Assembly: GCF_014698115.1 (NCBI RefSeq)
Contig: NZ_JACJSJ010000047.1
Coordinates: forward strand, 1-62,731
Source: Nostoc sp. FACHB-973
GTDB taxonomy: Bacteria > Cyanobacteriota > Cyanobacteriia > Cyanobacteriales > Nostocaceae
Direction: 5' to 3'
Length of the DNA stretch: 62,731 nucleotides
The position numbers and the translations under genes are program-made. The notes below the pieces were generated by a model, which saw only the letters and a program-made list of their open reading frames with translations, made no database searches and was not told the DNA's origin. Below are positions 53,516 to 62,415 of the stretch, one piece after another; position 1 is the stretch's first letter, and the number at the start of each line of letters is the position of its first letter.

Positions 53516-54163
53516 ATGCTCAATAAAACTGCTACAACAAAATACGCTTTATCACTGCACACTACAACTCCCGAATTAGGCATAGCAATTAGTAATTTTG
53601 TAGGCGACACTCGCTCTCAAGTCTGGAATTTGGGGCGTGATTTATCCAGCTTAATACATCAATATTTAATTGAATTTATCAAACCCCAAACTTGGGCGGA
53701 TTTATCCTTTATCGCAGTTGCAAAAGGTCCTGGTGGCTTTACTGGGACTCGCATTGGTGTTGTCACTGCCCGAACCTTGGGACAACAATTAGATATTCCT
53801 GTATTTGCAATTTCCACTTTGGCTGCGGTGGCTTGGTCACAAGCAAGCAAAACCCAAAATCCAAAAACCCTTGCTGTGCAAATGCCAGGACAACGAGGCC
53901 AAATTTTTGCTGCTATTTATGAGCTGACACCAGATGCTTCTGGACTCATAGCTTTATTGCCAGATACAGTTATGACCCTAGAAGCATGGCAAGAAACTTT
54001 AGCTAATTGGAACACTAGTTATCAGCTGATTGAAGCCCAATCTGGGTTAGCAGCTACAGTAACAAGTATTTTAGAACTAGCTGAACTTGAGTGGCAACAA
54101 GGCAAGTCTCCTAATTGGTCAGAAGCTTTGCCTTATTATGGACAACATCCAGTAGAAATTTAA
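53516..54163 (+). CDS. tsaB: tRNA threonylcarbamoyladenosine biosynthesis protein TsaB
   Basis: 215 residues. It belongs to the YeaZ/TsaB family, which with TsaD and TsaE makes t6A37 in ANN-decoding tRNAs. Marks are LSLHTTTPELGIAI at the N terminus, the central VAKGPGGFTGTRIGVVTARTLGQ (split) and FAISTLAA, and MPGQRGQIFAA. No partner genes adjacent, as is usual. It may be relevant to maturation of the array tRNAs for Lys, Thr, Asn, Ile and others. Confidence 0.92.
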   Translation: MLNKTATTKYALSLHTTTPELGIAISNFVGDTRSQVWNLGRDLSSLIHQYLIEFIKPQTWADLSFIAVAKGPGGFTGTRIGVVTARTLGQQLDIPVFAISTLAAVAWSQASKTQNPKTLAVQMPGQRGQIFAAIYELTPDASGLIALLPDTVMTLEAWQETLANWNTSYQLIEAQSGLAATVTSILELAELEWQQGKSPNWSEALPYYGQHPVEI

Positions 54164-54249
54164 GTAGTACGGATTTACGACGTTTGTAGTCAGCAAAGAA
54201 GACGCGGCGACGCGGAAGGGGACGCGGAGAGTTTTGAATAAAAGTTTAC

Positions 54250-54459
54250 TCAATCGTCTAATAAAGTCATTAATGCTTGCAATTCCGAGTCTGGTGACTC
54301 TGATAAATGATGCCGCAGCTCTAACAGTTGAGTTTGTAATGCTGTAACTACATTCACCATATTAGATTCTTGTGCGATTTTTAGCTGACTTTCTTTGATT
54401 CTGATTTTTCTTAACAGTTCATCTACAGCAGAAATTGAATCATAATCTTGAGAAATCAT
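54250..54459 (-). CDS. Small coiled-coil-like protein
   Basis: 69 residues from ATG 54459 (MISQDYDSIS), chosen for the upstream AAGG; the frame is open to 54522. Mostly helical: VDELLRKIRIKESQLKIAQE, VVTALQTQLLELRHHL. Unknown function. It converges on tsaB. Confidence 0.6.
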   Translation of the reverse strand: MISQDYDSISAVDELLRKIRIKESQLKIAQESNMVNVVTALQTQLLELRHHLSESPDSELQALMTLLDD

Positions 54460-54654
54460 AGCCTTACACCTACTATAAATTACAGGAGTAAAGTTAAACT
54501 TGCTGCTCACACATTGTCTCACATCGTTTAAATTTTAAGTAAAAATTGTACATGCTATTGGCATCGACTTGTCATCAGAGTGATTTTTTGTATTAAAATT
54601 ATTGCTGCAAATAAACAACACGGTTGACAAAACATTGCTTAATAGTTATTGAGA

Positions 54655-54788
54655 TATAGCAATCCGATTTGATTTCTGAATGACTCGTAGAGGTAAGGGA
54701 CTGGGGACTGGGGATTGGGGACTGGGGACTGGGAAGGAGGAATAAAGGTGTACTGAGTTTTGTTCAAAAATCAAATATGAGTCCTATA
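54655..54788. mobile_element. MITE-like element, TATAGCAATCC / TATAGGACTC ends (copy 2)
   Basis: 134 bp, inverted relative to 34483-34638. It carries GGGGACT heptamers internally, flanked by CTCGTAGAGGTAAGG and GAATAAAGGTGTAC, as in copy 1. Confidence 0.75.
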
Positions 54789-55134
54789 TGAGAGTTTTTC
54801 ATAAAATTAGTATTTGCGATCGCACCACTACTTGCTAGAATTCTCAACAGCTGGTTAAGCATCTCTTGGTGTTTAACCTCAACTTGGGAAAGTAGTATAA
54901 AATTTGTCATTTTCATGACAAAAGTTAATTGTATTTACTTAAATTGATTCTTTTGATGTCATAGTAACATTACATAATCAGGTTAGAGCGAACTTCAGAC
55001 TACCATTGAACAGCACAGCAAGGTTATCTTTAGAACTGAATAATGGCATCTCTGATACCATTTTCTGTAATTTCCTGCTTGCTAAAAAATTAGTCGAATG
55101 AAAATTCAGTACTGAAATTCTCAGGAGGAGTGAA

Positions 55135-55572
55135 ATGGGACTTAGCGACGGACTTTTGAACCCAAACAAAAAAGCTGTGGTCGTAGAAGACTGCTGCAAG
55201 ATGATCGAAACACAGGTTGCATCCAAATCAGGTATCAGCGGCATAGCTCTGAAAGCTGCCTTCGGGGCTTTAAAGGGAGTCAAACCTGGATACATTTCTT
55301 ATGCTGTTGAACAGCTTTTGCCGGAATGCTTGACGGCGATCGATCCCATCTGGGATGAAGGGATCGAGAAGGGCGACCCAGTAGGGTATGTGATTGCGAA
55401 TTCCTCATACACAGCAGACGCCCTGTTAGGTGTCACTGACGCGAGGCTTAAAACTGTCAGCCGCCAAATCGTGCGAGGAACCTATGAAAAACTTCGCGGC
55501 TCAGCCAAAAAACACGTTGAGGAGGCGGTGCCAGACTTAGCCAACATCATCGATAAGCACAGCAAGGGATGA
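55135..55572 (+). CDS. Conserved-type protein, possibly DUF6918
   Basis: 145 residues with an excellent ribosome binding site (AGGAGG, 55121-55126). Helical: MGLSDGLLNPNKKAVVVEDC, KMIETQVASKSGISGIALKA, GALKGVKPGYISYAVEQLLP. It resembles the DUF6918 family of actinobacteria and cyanobacteria, from memory and not verified. Cytoplasmic, function unknown. It is isolated between repeat-rich gaps. Confidence 0.75.
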   Translation: MGLSDGLLNPNKKAVVVEDCCKMIETQVASKSGISGIALKAAFGALKGVKPGYISYAVEQLLPECLTAIDPIWDEGIEKGDPVGYVIANSSYTADALLGVTDARLKTVSRQIVRGTYEKLRGSAKKHVEEAVPDLANIIDKHSKG

Positions 55573-55700
55573 GGGAGATGAGGGGGATAAGGGGGATGAG
55601 GGAGACAAAGAAATATTTTCTGGGAGCAATGTGATTTTGTGAGATGGGTAAGCAGGGGAGGCAGGGGAGGCACGGGAGGCAGGGGAGGCAGGGGAAGAGA
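55573..55700. repeat. GATGAGGGG and GGCAGGGGA tandem repeats
   Basis: Units of GGGGGATGA (55573-55605) and GGCAGGGGA (55650-55696) downstream of the DUF6918-like gene. Confidence 0.85.
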
Positions 55701-55764
55701 AACAAATAAATGTATAAGCAATCTGTAACGCTCCTAAAAAATATGCTTATTTGTCTCTTTACTC

Positions 55765-55838
55765 CCCCTGCTCCCCCTGCTCCCCCTGCTCCCCCATCTC
55801 CCCACACTCCCCACTCCCCACTCCCTACTCCCCACTCC
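55765..55838. repeat. CCCCCTGCT and CCCCACT tandem repeats
   Basis: Complementary in type to the preceding GGCAGGGG set. Runs up to and slightly into the end of the hybrid kinase gene. Confidence 0.85.
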
Positions 55839-58800
55839 TACCAATCAAAGTAGCAATTGCTTTGACCAATTTTTCTGGCTCGACGGGTTTGGATACATGG
55901 TTTTGAAACCCTGATTCGAGTGCTTGTTGGTGGTTGATTTCTCCCGCATAAGCAGTTAAGGCGATCGCCAAAATCTTTTTACCTTCGTCTGTCTGCAATG
56001 CTTTAACTTGGCGCATCAGCATATAGCCGTCTGTTTCTGGCATTCCGATATCACTCACCAGAACATCTGGTTTTGACTGTGCCAAGACTTGTAGTGCTTC
56101 CAAAGCGGATGCCGCAGCAGTTACTTTTGCTCCAGCCTGTTCTAGCACAAATGTGTGGAATTCACGAGTATCTACGTCATCGTCCACAACTAAGATTTGG
56201 ATACCTGTAAGAATTTCAGTCGCAGAAGAAGCATGGGAGCCTGTAATGTTGTTATCTTGTTTTGGGGTTAAATCTTTTTTGATTAGCGGTAGCCTGACTG
56301 TAAAACTAGCTCCTTCCCCTTCACCTAAACTTTCTGCCCAAATTGTTCCTCCATGTAGTTCTACCAAATGACGAACAATTGCTAATCCTAACCCTAAGCC
56401 ACCAAATTTTCGGGTTGTGGTGCTGTCAGCTTGACGAAAATATTCAAACACATAAGGGAGGAAGTCGCCGCTGATCCCCTTACCTGTGTCGCTGACAGTA
56501 ATCTCAGCTTGAGTGTCAACACGCTGGAGTTGAATCTCAATTTTTCCTCCTTGGGGAGTGAATTTCACAGCATTCGATAACAAATTCCAGATTACTTGTT
56601 GTAAACGACCGGAATCACCCAAAACTTGCTCCACAGAAGTATCGAGGGTTTTATGAATTTGAATATTTTTAGCTTCTGCTGCCAAACGCACTGTTTCCAA
56701 TGCTCCATCAATCACAAGTACTAGGTTGACGGGAAACATGTTGAGGCTGAGCTTGCCTTGTAAGATCCGCGAGACATCGAGCAAATCTTCAATGAGTTGA
56801 GCTTGTAATTTAGCATTACGTTCAATGGTGGCGATCGCTTTTTTCATTGCGGCTTGGTCAAATTCACGGGTTTGTAACAAACTTGCCCAACCGAGAATCG
56901 GATTCAGGGGCGATCGCAATTCATGGGAAAGCACCGCTAGAAACTCATCTTTGATGCGGTTGGCTCTTTCGGCTTCGGTTCTAGCAGCTTGCTCAAGTTG
57001 TAGCAGGCTCGCGCGTTCTGACTCTGCTGCCTTGCGTTCGGTAATATCAATACACGAACCGATGTAGCCCAGGAAGTCTCCTTCGGGTGTAAACCTGGGT
57101 ACGCCTACATCAAAAATCCAGCGATATTTGCCATCAAAGCGCCTGAGTCGATATTCCATTTCAAACCCTTGACAGGCATCAAAGGCATTCGAGTAAGTAT
57201 CTGAGCAGTATTGGAAATCGTCGGGATGCACCCCTTGAGTCCAACCATTGCCCATCTCTTGCTCGATGGTTCGCCCGGTGAAGTCCAGCCAAGTTTTGTT
57301 AAAATAATGACATAATTTATCAATACCAGACATCCAAATCAACGTCGGTGCTGAATCTGCCATTAGCCGAAAGCGTTGCTCACTCTCTCTAAGTGCTTCT
57401 TCAGCTTGTTTGCGTAAGCGCAGTTCTTCGTAGACATCACTAATGTCTGTAACAAAAATTGATACGCCCTCAGCAAAGGGATAGATCCGATTCTCAAACC
57501 AGCGATTCCATCTAGGATAGAAGTATTCAAAGCGAACCACGGTCTGTTCGGCGATCGCTCGATGAACTTGGGCATAAAACTCACTTTCCACCAGATCTGG
57601 AAACACTTCCCAAATGCTCCTACCTAGCAACTCTTCCTGGGAAAAGCCCACAACTTCTGCTACTTGCTCATTGACAAAGCTATAACGCCACTGGCAATCC
57701 AACACAAAGAACTGGTCTTGAATACCGGCTAAAACTGTCTCTAGGTGTGCTTTTGCGACTTCAGCCTCAATCCGTAGCTCTTGTTCGCGTTGCATTGCCT
57801 CCTGTCTCAGACCAGCCATTTTTAAGGCTGCTTCTACGCGCACCAGCAATTCCCGGGCAGAGAACGGTTTAATCAGGTAATCATCAGCTCCCGCTTCTAA
57901 ACCTTCCACCCGTGCCTCTTCTCCTGCCCGTGCCGACAGCAAAATAATGGGAACTTTTCTTGTCTGCGGATCGGCTCGTAATGCTTGCAGCAATCCAAAA
58001 CCATCTAAGGAAGGCATCATCACATCCGTCAGAACCAAGTCTGGCAGACGCTCCCGAACAGAATCCAAAGCAGCTAAACCATCCGGCACTGCTTCCACCT
58101 CATAGTGCTGACTTAACAATCGCTTGACATAATCGCGCATATCAGCGTTGTCATCAGCTAGGAGAATGCGGGCAGAGGGAGTAGGGAGTGGGGAGTAGGG
58201 AGTAGGGGGTGAAGATGCCATTTCCCTATTCCCTATTCCCCATTCCCCACTCCCTTCTTCGGGTAACCAACGCAGAGCTTCTTCTAAATAAGGTGCTGCA
58301 CCTAAGGCGGTTGAAGTTAAGGTTCGAGTGGCACTAATGCGGTCTGGAGGCAAATGAGCATATCCTGTAGGAATTAACACAGTAAAGCAACTGCCTGCCC
58401 CTAAAACACTGGTTACTTCGACTGTTCCACCATGCATTTTCACCAATTCTTGCACAAGGGACAATCCAATTCCCGACCCTTCAAAAGTTCGTCCTTGCGC
58501 TCCTTTGACGCGGTGAAATCGTTCAAACAGGTGGGGGATTTCTCCTGCTGGGATACCGATTCCGGTGTCTCGCACTGACAATTCGACGAATGCAGAGGGG
58601 GGAGAAGAGGACGCGGAGAGTGTTTGTGATAAATAATTCCCTGCATCTTCATGCCCCCATGTCAGAGCGTCCTCTTTCCCCGCGTCAGAGCGTCCCCGCG
58701 TCAGAGCGTCCTCTTTCTCTACCCACTGCAAACTTACTGCAATTTTTCCTGCCAAGGTGAATTTGAATGCGTTAGACAGTAGGTTAAAAACAATTTTTTC

Positions 58801-60294
58801 CCACATTTGGCGATCTACATACACTGGTGCTGGCAGGGGAGGACAATTAACTGATAATTGCATTCCTGCTCGTTCGATCGCTGAACGAAATACACTAGCT
58901 AGTTCGGCGGTGAAAATGGCAAGATCGGTGGGTTCGTATGAAGCTTGAACCCGTCCAGCTTCAATGCGCGAGAAGTCTAGCAGGCTGTTGACTAGTTTTA
59001 ATAAGCGTAGTCCATTACGTTGCACCATTTTTAACTGCTCTTGTTCCTTGGGTGGCAGCAGGTTGGCACAATTAGCTAAGGTTTCTTCTAGTGGCCCCAA
59101 CATTAGAGTTAATGGGGTACGGAACTCGTGGCTGACGTTGCTGAAGAAGACAGTTTTGGCGCGATCTATTTCTGCTAAAGCTTCGGCGCGTTTGCGTTCT
59201 TGTTCGTAAGCTTGGGCATTGGCAATGCTAGCTGCGATTTGAGCTGCAACTAGTTCCATGAATCCTTTATAGTTGTCGTCAAACAGCCTGAAGGGGTTTA
59301 AGCCAGCAATTAAGATGCCAGCTTTGCCTGTTTGACCGGATGGTGAGATGGGTACAGCCACTGCTTGATGTGGCGTTCGCTCCCATACACCACAAGGCAA
59401 GTTGCCAAAATCTCCTTCTAAAATTTTAATTAACTTTGTTTGATGGGTGGCGATCGCCTCCGCAAAAGGCCAAACTGTATCAGAATCAAAAGCAACTGTT
59501 TGTGGAACTGCTATATGGTTTGGCTCAATGCCGCATGTTCCGGCAAGAAAAACTTGCTGTCGATCTGGATCGACCAAATAAATCATGGCAAAGGGTAAGT
59601 CGTAAGGGTTGGTTTCCAAACAACTCGCACTCAGCGTACAGGCTTCATCAAATGTCCGTGCATCTGCTGTTCTACTTGCTAACTCCCGTAACAATTTTAA
59701 CTGACGCTCACCAATGATGCGTTGTGTGTCGTCTGTGTTGGCGCAGATGATCCCACCTGTGTCACCCTCATCATTGGGAACCGGGCTATAGGAAAAAGTA
59801 TAATAGGTTTCCTCTGGGTAGCCGTTACGCTCCATAATTAGCAGTAGCGCTTCGTCGTAAGTGCCCTCGTTTTTGAGCATCGCTGATTCTGCTCTCGGCC
59901 CAATCTGATCCCAAATCTCCCGCCACACATGGGAAGCTGCCTGACCGAGTGCTTCTGGGTGTTTGCCGCCAATAATAGCTTTGTAAGGATCGTTGTAAAG
60001 GTTAATGAGTTCTTCGCCCCACCAAACAAACATCGGTTGGCGAGAAGTCAGCATAATCCGCACCGCAGTTTTCAAACTTTGCGGCCAACGTTCTGTTGGG
60101 CCAAGAGGGTTTTTCGACCAGTCCAGTTCTCGCATCCGCGCACCCATTTCATCGCCACCGAGAAGAAAATTACCGTCGGCGTTGCTTGCTGACGTTGACT
60201 CGTTTTTCATTGCTTTCTCAGGGTTAGTCATGGGCGGGTACAAAACTACAGTTGTGGACATCTGCTGGTCAAAATCCTTTTCTGGTTGAGCCAA
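55825..60294 (-). CDS. Hybrid histidine kinase, two kinase cores and two receivers
   Basis: 1489 residues. Order: N-terminal PAS-like region (about 45-190), GAF (205-355), HisKA with SHEFRTPL near 391, ATPase (N box about 503, GSGIGLSLV about 611), receiver 1 (DDNADMRDY about 716, phospho-Asp in VLTDVMM about 755), two PAS domains (about 850-1065), HisKA 2 with SHELRSPL near 1121, ATPase 2 (about 1235-1330), receiver 2 (VDDDVDTRE, VSDIGM about 1413). No transmembrane segment, so cytoplasmic. Two low-complexity inserts (about 521-568 and 678-711) are encoded by repeat DNA of intergenic type. An XRE gene lies 51 bp upstream on the same strand. Confidence 0.93.
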   Translation of the reverse strand: MAQPEKDFDQQMSTTVVLYPPMTNPEKAMKNESTSASNADGNFLLGGDEMGARMRELDWSKNPLGPTERWPQSLKTAVRIMLTSRQPMFVWWGEELINLYNDPYKAIIGGKHPEALGQAASHVWREIWDQIGPRAESAMLKNEGTYDEALLLIMERNGYPEETYYTFSYSPVPNDEGDTGGIICANTDDTQRIIGERQLKLLRELASRTADARTFDEACTLSASCLETNPYDLPFAMIYLVDPDRQQVFLAGTCGIEPNHIAVPQTVAFDSDTVWPFAEAIATHQTKLIKILEGDFGNLPCGVWERTPHQAVAVPISPSGQTGKAGILIAGLNPFRLFDDNYKGFMELVAAQIAASIANAQAYEQERKRAEALAEIDRAKTVFFSNVSHEFRTPLTLMLGPLEETLANCANLLPPKEQEQLKMVQRNGLRLLKLVNSLLDFSRIEAGRVQASYEPTDLAIFTAELASVFRSAIERAGMQLSVNCPPLPAPVYVDRQMWEKIVFNLLSNAFKFTLAGKIAVSLQWVEKEDALTRGRSDAGKEDALTWGHEDAGNYLSQTLSASSSPPSAFVELSVRDTGIGIPAGEIPHLFERFHRVKGAQGRTFEGSGIGLSLVQELVKMHGGTVEVTSVLGAGSCFTVLIPTGYAHLPPDRISATRTLTSTALGAAPYLEEALRWLPEEGSGEWGIGNREMASSPPTPYSPLPTPSARILLADDNADMRDYVKRLLSQHYEVEAVPDGLAALDSVRERLPDLVLTDVMMPSLDGFGLLQALRADPQTRKVPIILLSARAGEEARVEGLEAGADDYLIKPFSARELLVRVEAALKMAGLRQEAMQREQELRIEAEVAKAHLETVLAGIQDQFFVLDCQWRYSFVNEQVAEVVGFSQEELLGRSIWEVFPDLVESEFYAQVHRAIAEQTVVRFEYFYPRWNRWFENRIYPFAEGVSIFVTDISDVYEELRLRKQAEEALRESEQRFRLMADSAPTLIWMSGIDKLCHYFNKTWLDFTGRTIEQEMGNGWTQGVHPDDFQYCSDTYSNAFDACQGFEMEYRLRRFDGKYRWIFDVGVPRFTPEGDFLGYIGSCIDITERKAAESERASLLQLEQAARTEAERANRIKDEFLAVLSHELRSPLNPILGWASLLQTREFDQAAMKKAIATIERNAKLQAQLIEDLLDVSRILQGKLSLNMFPVNLVLVIDGALETVRLAAEAKNIQIHKTLDTSVEQVLGDSGRLQQVIWNLLSNAVKFTPQGGKIEIQLQRVDTQAEITVSDTGKGISGDFLPYVFEYFRQADSTTTRKFGGLGLGLAIVRHLVELHGGTIWAESLGEGEGASFTVRLPLIKKDLTPKQDNNITGSHASSATEILTGIQILVVDDDVDTREFHTFVLEQAGAKVTAAASALEALQVLAQSKPDVLVSDIGMPETDGYMLMRQVKALQTDEGKKILAIALTAYAGEINHQQALESGFQNHVSKPVEPEKLVKAIATLIGRSGE

Positions 60295-60345
60295 AACAGT
60301 ATTCAGTCGGGGTTTTGACTGGGAACTCAGCAGCGTAAAACAAGT

Positions 60346-60603
60346 TTACTCTTCTTCTTGAAAGTATGTTGCTTGAAGAATTTTACCCCGATCGCCCAAC
60401 TCATTGAGTAGGGTACTAATACGCTGCATTGCCAAAGGAGAAGGTGTGGCGCGTCCATTTTCCCAACGGTTGATTGTCGGGAAAGTGACACCAAACTCGG
60501 CAGCAAATTTTTCTTGAGACAAGTTTAATTCTTGCCGCAGGGCACGAATTAGTTTGCCAATATTGGGTTGTTTTGCCACAAGTAGGCTTCTACTGTGAGG
60601 CAT
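60346..60603 (-). CDS. XRE-family DNA-binding protein
   Basis: 85 residues. Helix-turn-helix: IGKLIRALRQELNLSQEKFA, EFGVTFPTINRWENGRATPS. It lies 51 bp upstream of the hybrid kinase on the same strand, so is probably co-transcribed and may be its output or repressor. The short C-terminal tail (ATYFQEEE) is acidic. Start ATG 60603. Confidence 0.88.
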   Translation of the reverse strand: MPHSRSLLVAKQPNIGKLIRALRQELNLSQEKFAAEFGVTFPTINRWENGRATPSPLAMQRISTLLNELGDRGKILQATYFQEEE

Positions 60604-61107
60604 ATAAATTAAACTTCATAAAGCTCTAGATATTTAATGTTTTACGATAGAGTGTTATTTGCCGTCAATTATTCTTCAGATAGAGATTGTGATTTCAGGA
60701 GTTTTTTTAATTAATTAGGATAGACGAGCCGATATAGTGGGATCACTACCCAAAATTCTATGCCAAAACTCATCAACAGCCAAATAGAGCCAAATTTGGC
60801 AGCAAAATAAGCTTTATTTCTAACTTGGAGATTTAGTTTATCTACTTGACTTTGCTGATTTTTTTGTCAATCATTACCTGAATTTAGCAATTTGTTCAGA
60901 CAGATAATTTACCATTAATTTAATTTATGGTTTTAACAACCAAGAGCATTTGATTATATTTCAAAACTTGTTTATTATCAAATTACGAAAAATTTTCAAT
61001 GACAAAATTTATTTGATACCCAAAAACAACAGATTATTCCAAATTAACAACGACTGTTACCAATAAAATTTAACCCAAGATTCAGTCATCATTTCCATAA
61101 AAAACTA
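60604..61107. other. Intergenic region between divergent genes, no gene seen
   Basis: About 500 bp, AT-rich, without credible frames or RNA genes. Confidence 0.55.
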
Positions 61108-61533
61108 ATGCGAAATTCTCCAAATAAGATATATGAACTAGATGCAATTTCTAAACAAGCTTTGAGTCAGAAAACAATCAAACTGTCTCAAAGCGATATA
61201 GAAATTAGCACTCCAGCTTTGTCTAGAAACTTCCTAACTGCAATGGGCATCAAATTTTTCCAAACTACTGTAGTATTATTAGTACTTTTGATTGAGTTAG
61301 CAGTTGCTTCTCCCACTTGGGCAAAAACAGCACCATCTCCTGACTACTTTGAAGTAGGTCAAAAAGTCATTTGGCTTTACAAGGCTCGTGGTGATTCTAC
61401 TGATATCCAGAGAATTCCCGCAGAAGTAGTCAAATTAGGTTCCAAGGAAGTGCAAATCAAGGTACACAAAAATAAAAACGAATTTGTGAATCGTTGGGTA
61501 AATCCAAACAAGCTGGAAAATTCTCAACAATAA
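61108..61533 (+). CDS. Small exported protein of unknown function
   Basis: 141 residues from ATG 61108. A second in-frame ATG at 61243 (MGIKFFQTTVVLLVLLIELA) would start directly at a signal peptide ending near TWAK; neither has a strong ribosome binding site. The mature domain of about 70 residues (FEVGQKVIWLYKARGDSTDI, RIPAEVVKLGSKEVQIKV, NRWVNPNKLE) looks like an SH3-type barrel. Confidence 0.65.
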   Translation: MRNSPNKIYELDAISKQALSQKTIKLSQSDIEISTPALSRNFLTAMGIKFFQTTVVLLVLLIELAVASPTWAKTAPSPDYFEVGQKVIWLYKARGDSTDIQRIPAEVVKLGSKEVQIKVHKNKNEFVNRWVNPNKLENSQQ

Positions 61534-61617
61534 AGTTCAGATCAGCCCAAAACCCTCATGTAGAGACGCAATTTATCATGGTAAATAGACCTGCGCTGTA
61601 GGGGCACAGCAATGCTC

Positions 61618-61680
61618 ATAGGTGTCAACTTAAGCTTAAACGCTTGTCCGACATACCTTTGAGCTTAAGTTGACACCTAT
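61618..61680. mobile_element. Short inverted-repeat element, ATAGGTGTCAACTTAAGCT ends
   Basis: ATAGGTGTCAACTTAAGCTT (61618 on) and its complement (to 61680) match at 22 of 23 positions around a 17-nt centre. Possibly a MITE relic or a strong hairpin. Confidence 0.75.
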
Positions 61681-61775
61681 GGTTAGGGTGGGGTGACGCG
61701 TTGAGTGATGGTACGCGAGTAAATTTAAAATTACGTCTTCATAAGGGTTTTACGTGAAGTTGACACCAATGGGCG

Positions 61776-61815
61776 TAGCCTAACGCACTAAAGCTTTCGG
61801 TGGTGCGTTAGGCTA
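61776..61815. repeat. Inverted repeat TAGCCTAACGCAC
   Basis: TAGCCTAACGCAC (61776-61788) and GTGCGTTAGGCTA (61803-61815), with a third partial copy at 61820-61830. Dispersed repeat type. Confidence 0.8.
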
Positions 61816-62171
61816 AAGGCTAACGCACCATCGAGAGCAATGCAGATTTAATTAAATAACTTATTAGTAAGGGCTTCAGCCCTTAAAACCAAACTAGATT
61901 AAAACTTTAATTATTCGCACCTATTCACTTAAGTAATATTTAAAATTTAGTATAATAAAGCACTTTTATGCAAAAAATAAGGGCATTTTTATGAGTTCGA
62001 CTCAGCATAATTTATGATAATTGCTATCACTCAGATAGCCAGAATACATATATTGATATATTCAGAAAAATTATCTAATAGTCAGATTGGGCGAGAATTA
62101 AAGAGAATATGCTCTCTACTGATTTTTATAAAGTTTTAATGTTTTGAATATTTTGTGTCTTCAAATAACTG

Positions 62172-62274
62172 TATAATGGCTGTGTGTATTACTTAGTACA
62201 CTCAATTTGCAAGGAAATAAACTTTTGAGTGGATTTAAAACTCCAGAGCATCGGGCTTACCGATGCTAGTTTTT
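62172..62274 (+). ncRNA. Candidate small RNA (promoter -10 to terminator)
   Basis: TATAAT at 62172-62177; no clear -35. Predicted start about 62184. Hairpin 1 CACTCAA (62199-62205)/TTGAGTG (62225-62231) with a purine-rich loop AAGGAAATAA, then the terminator hairpin. About 90 nt, with no ORF. Confidence 0.4.
62247..62274 (+). terminator. Rho-independent-type terminator
   Basis: AGCATCGG (62247-62254) pairs with CCGATGCT (62260-62267), followed by AGTTTTT. No same-strand protein gene lies within 700 bp upstream. Confidence 0.75.
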
Positions 62275-62415
62275 CGTATTTTGTGCGTATAGTAATGTTT
62301 CTAACGGATACTAGTGTTCTTTACTTAAGTATCTGGGGTTTGTTGTGAAAAAAAAGCGATCGCCTTTTTTCGGACACAGCGACTTTGAAAACACGCCAGG
62401 GTAAGAGCATCTAAA

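Noticed and set aside
61108..61242. N-terminal extension of the small exported protein as a separate domain
   Set aside because: The 45 residues before MGIKFF are polar and unconserved-looking; either start is possible, so no domain claim is made.
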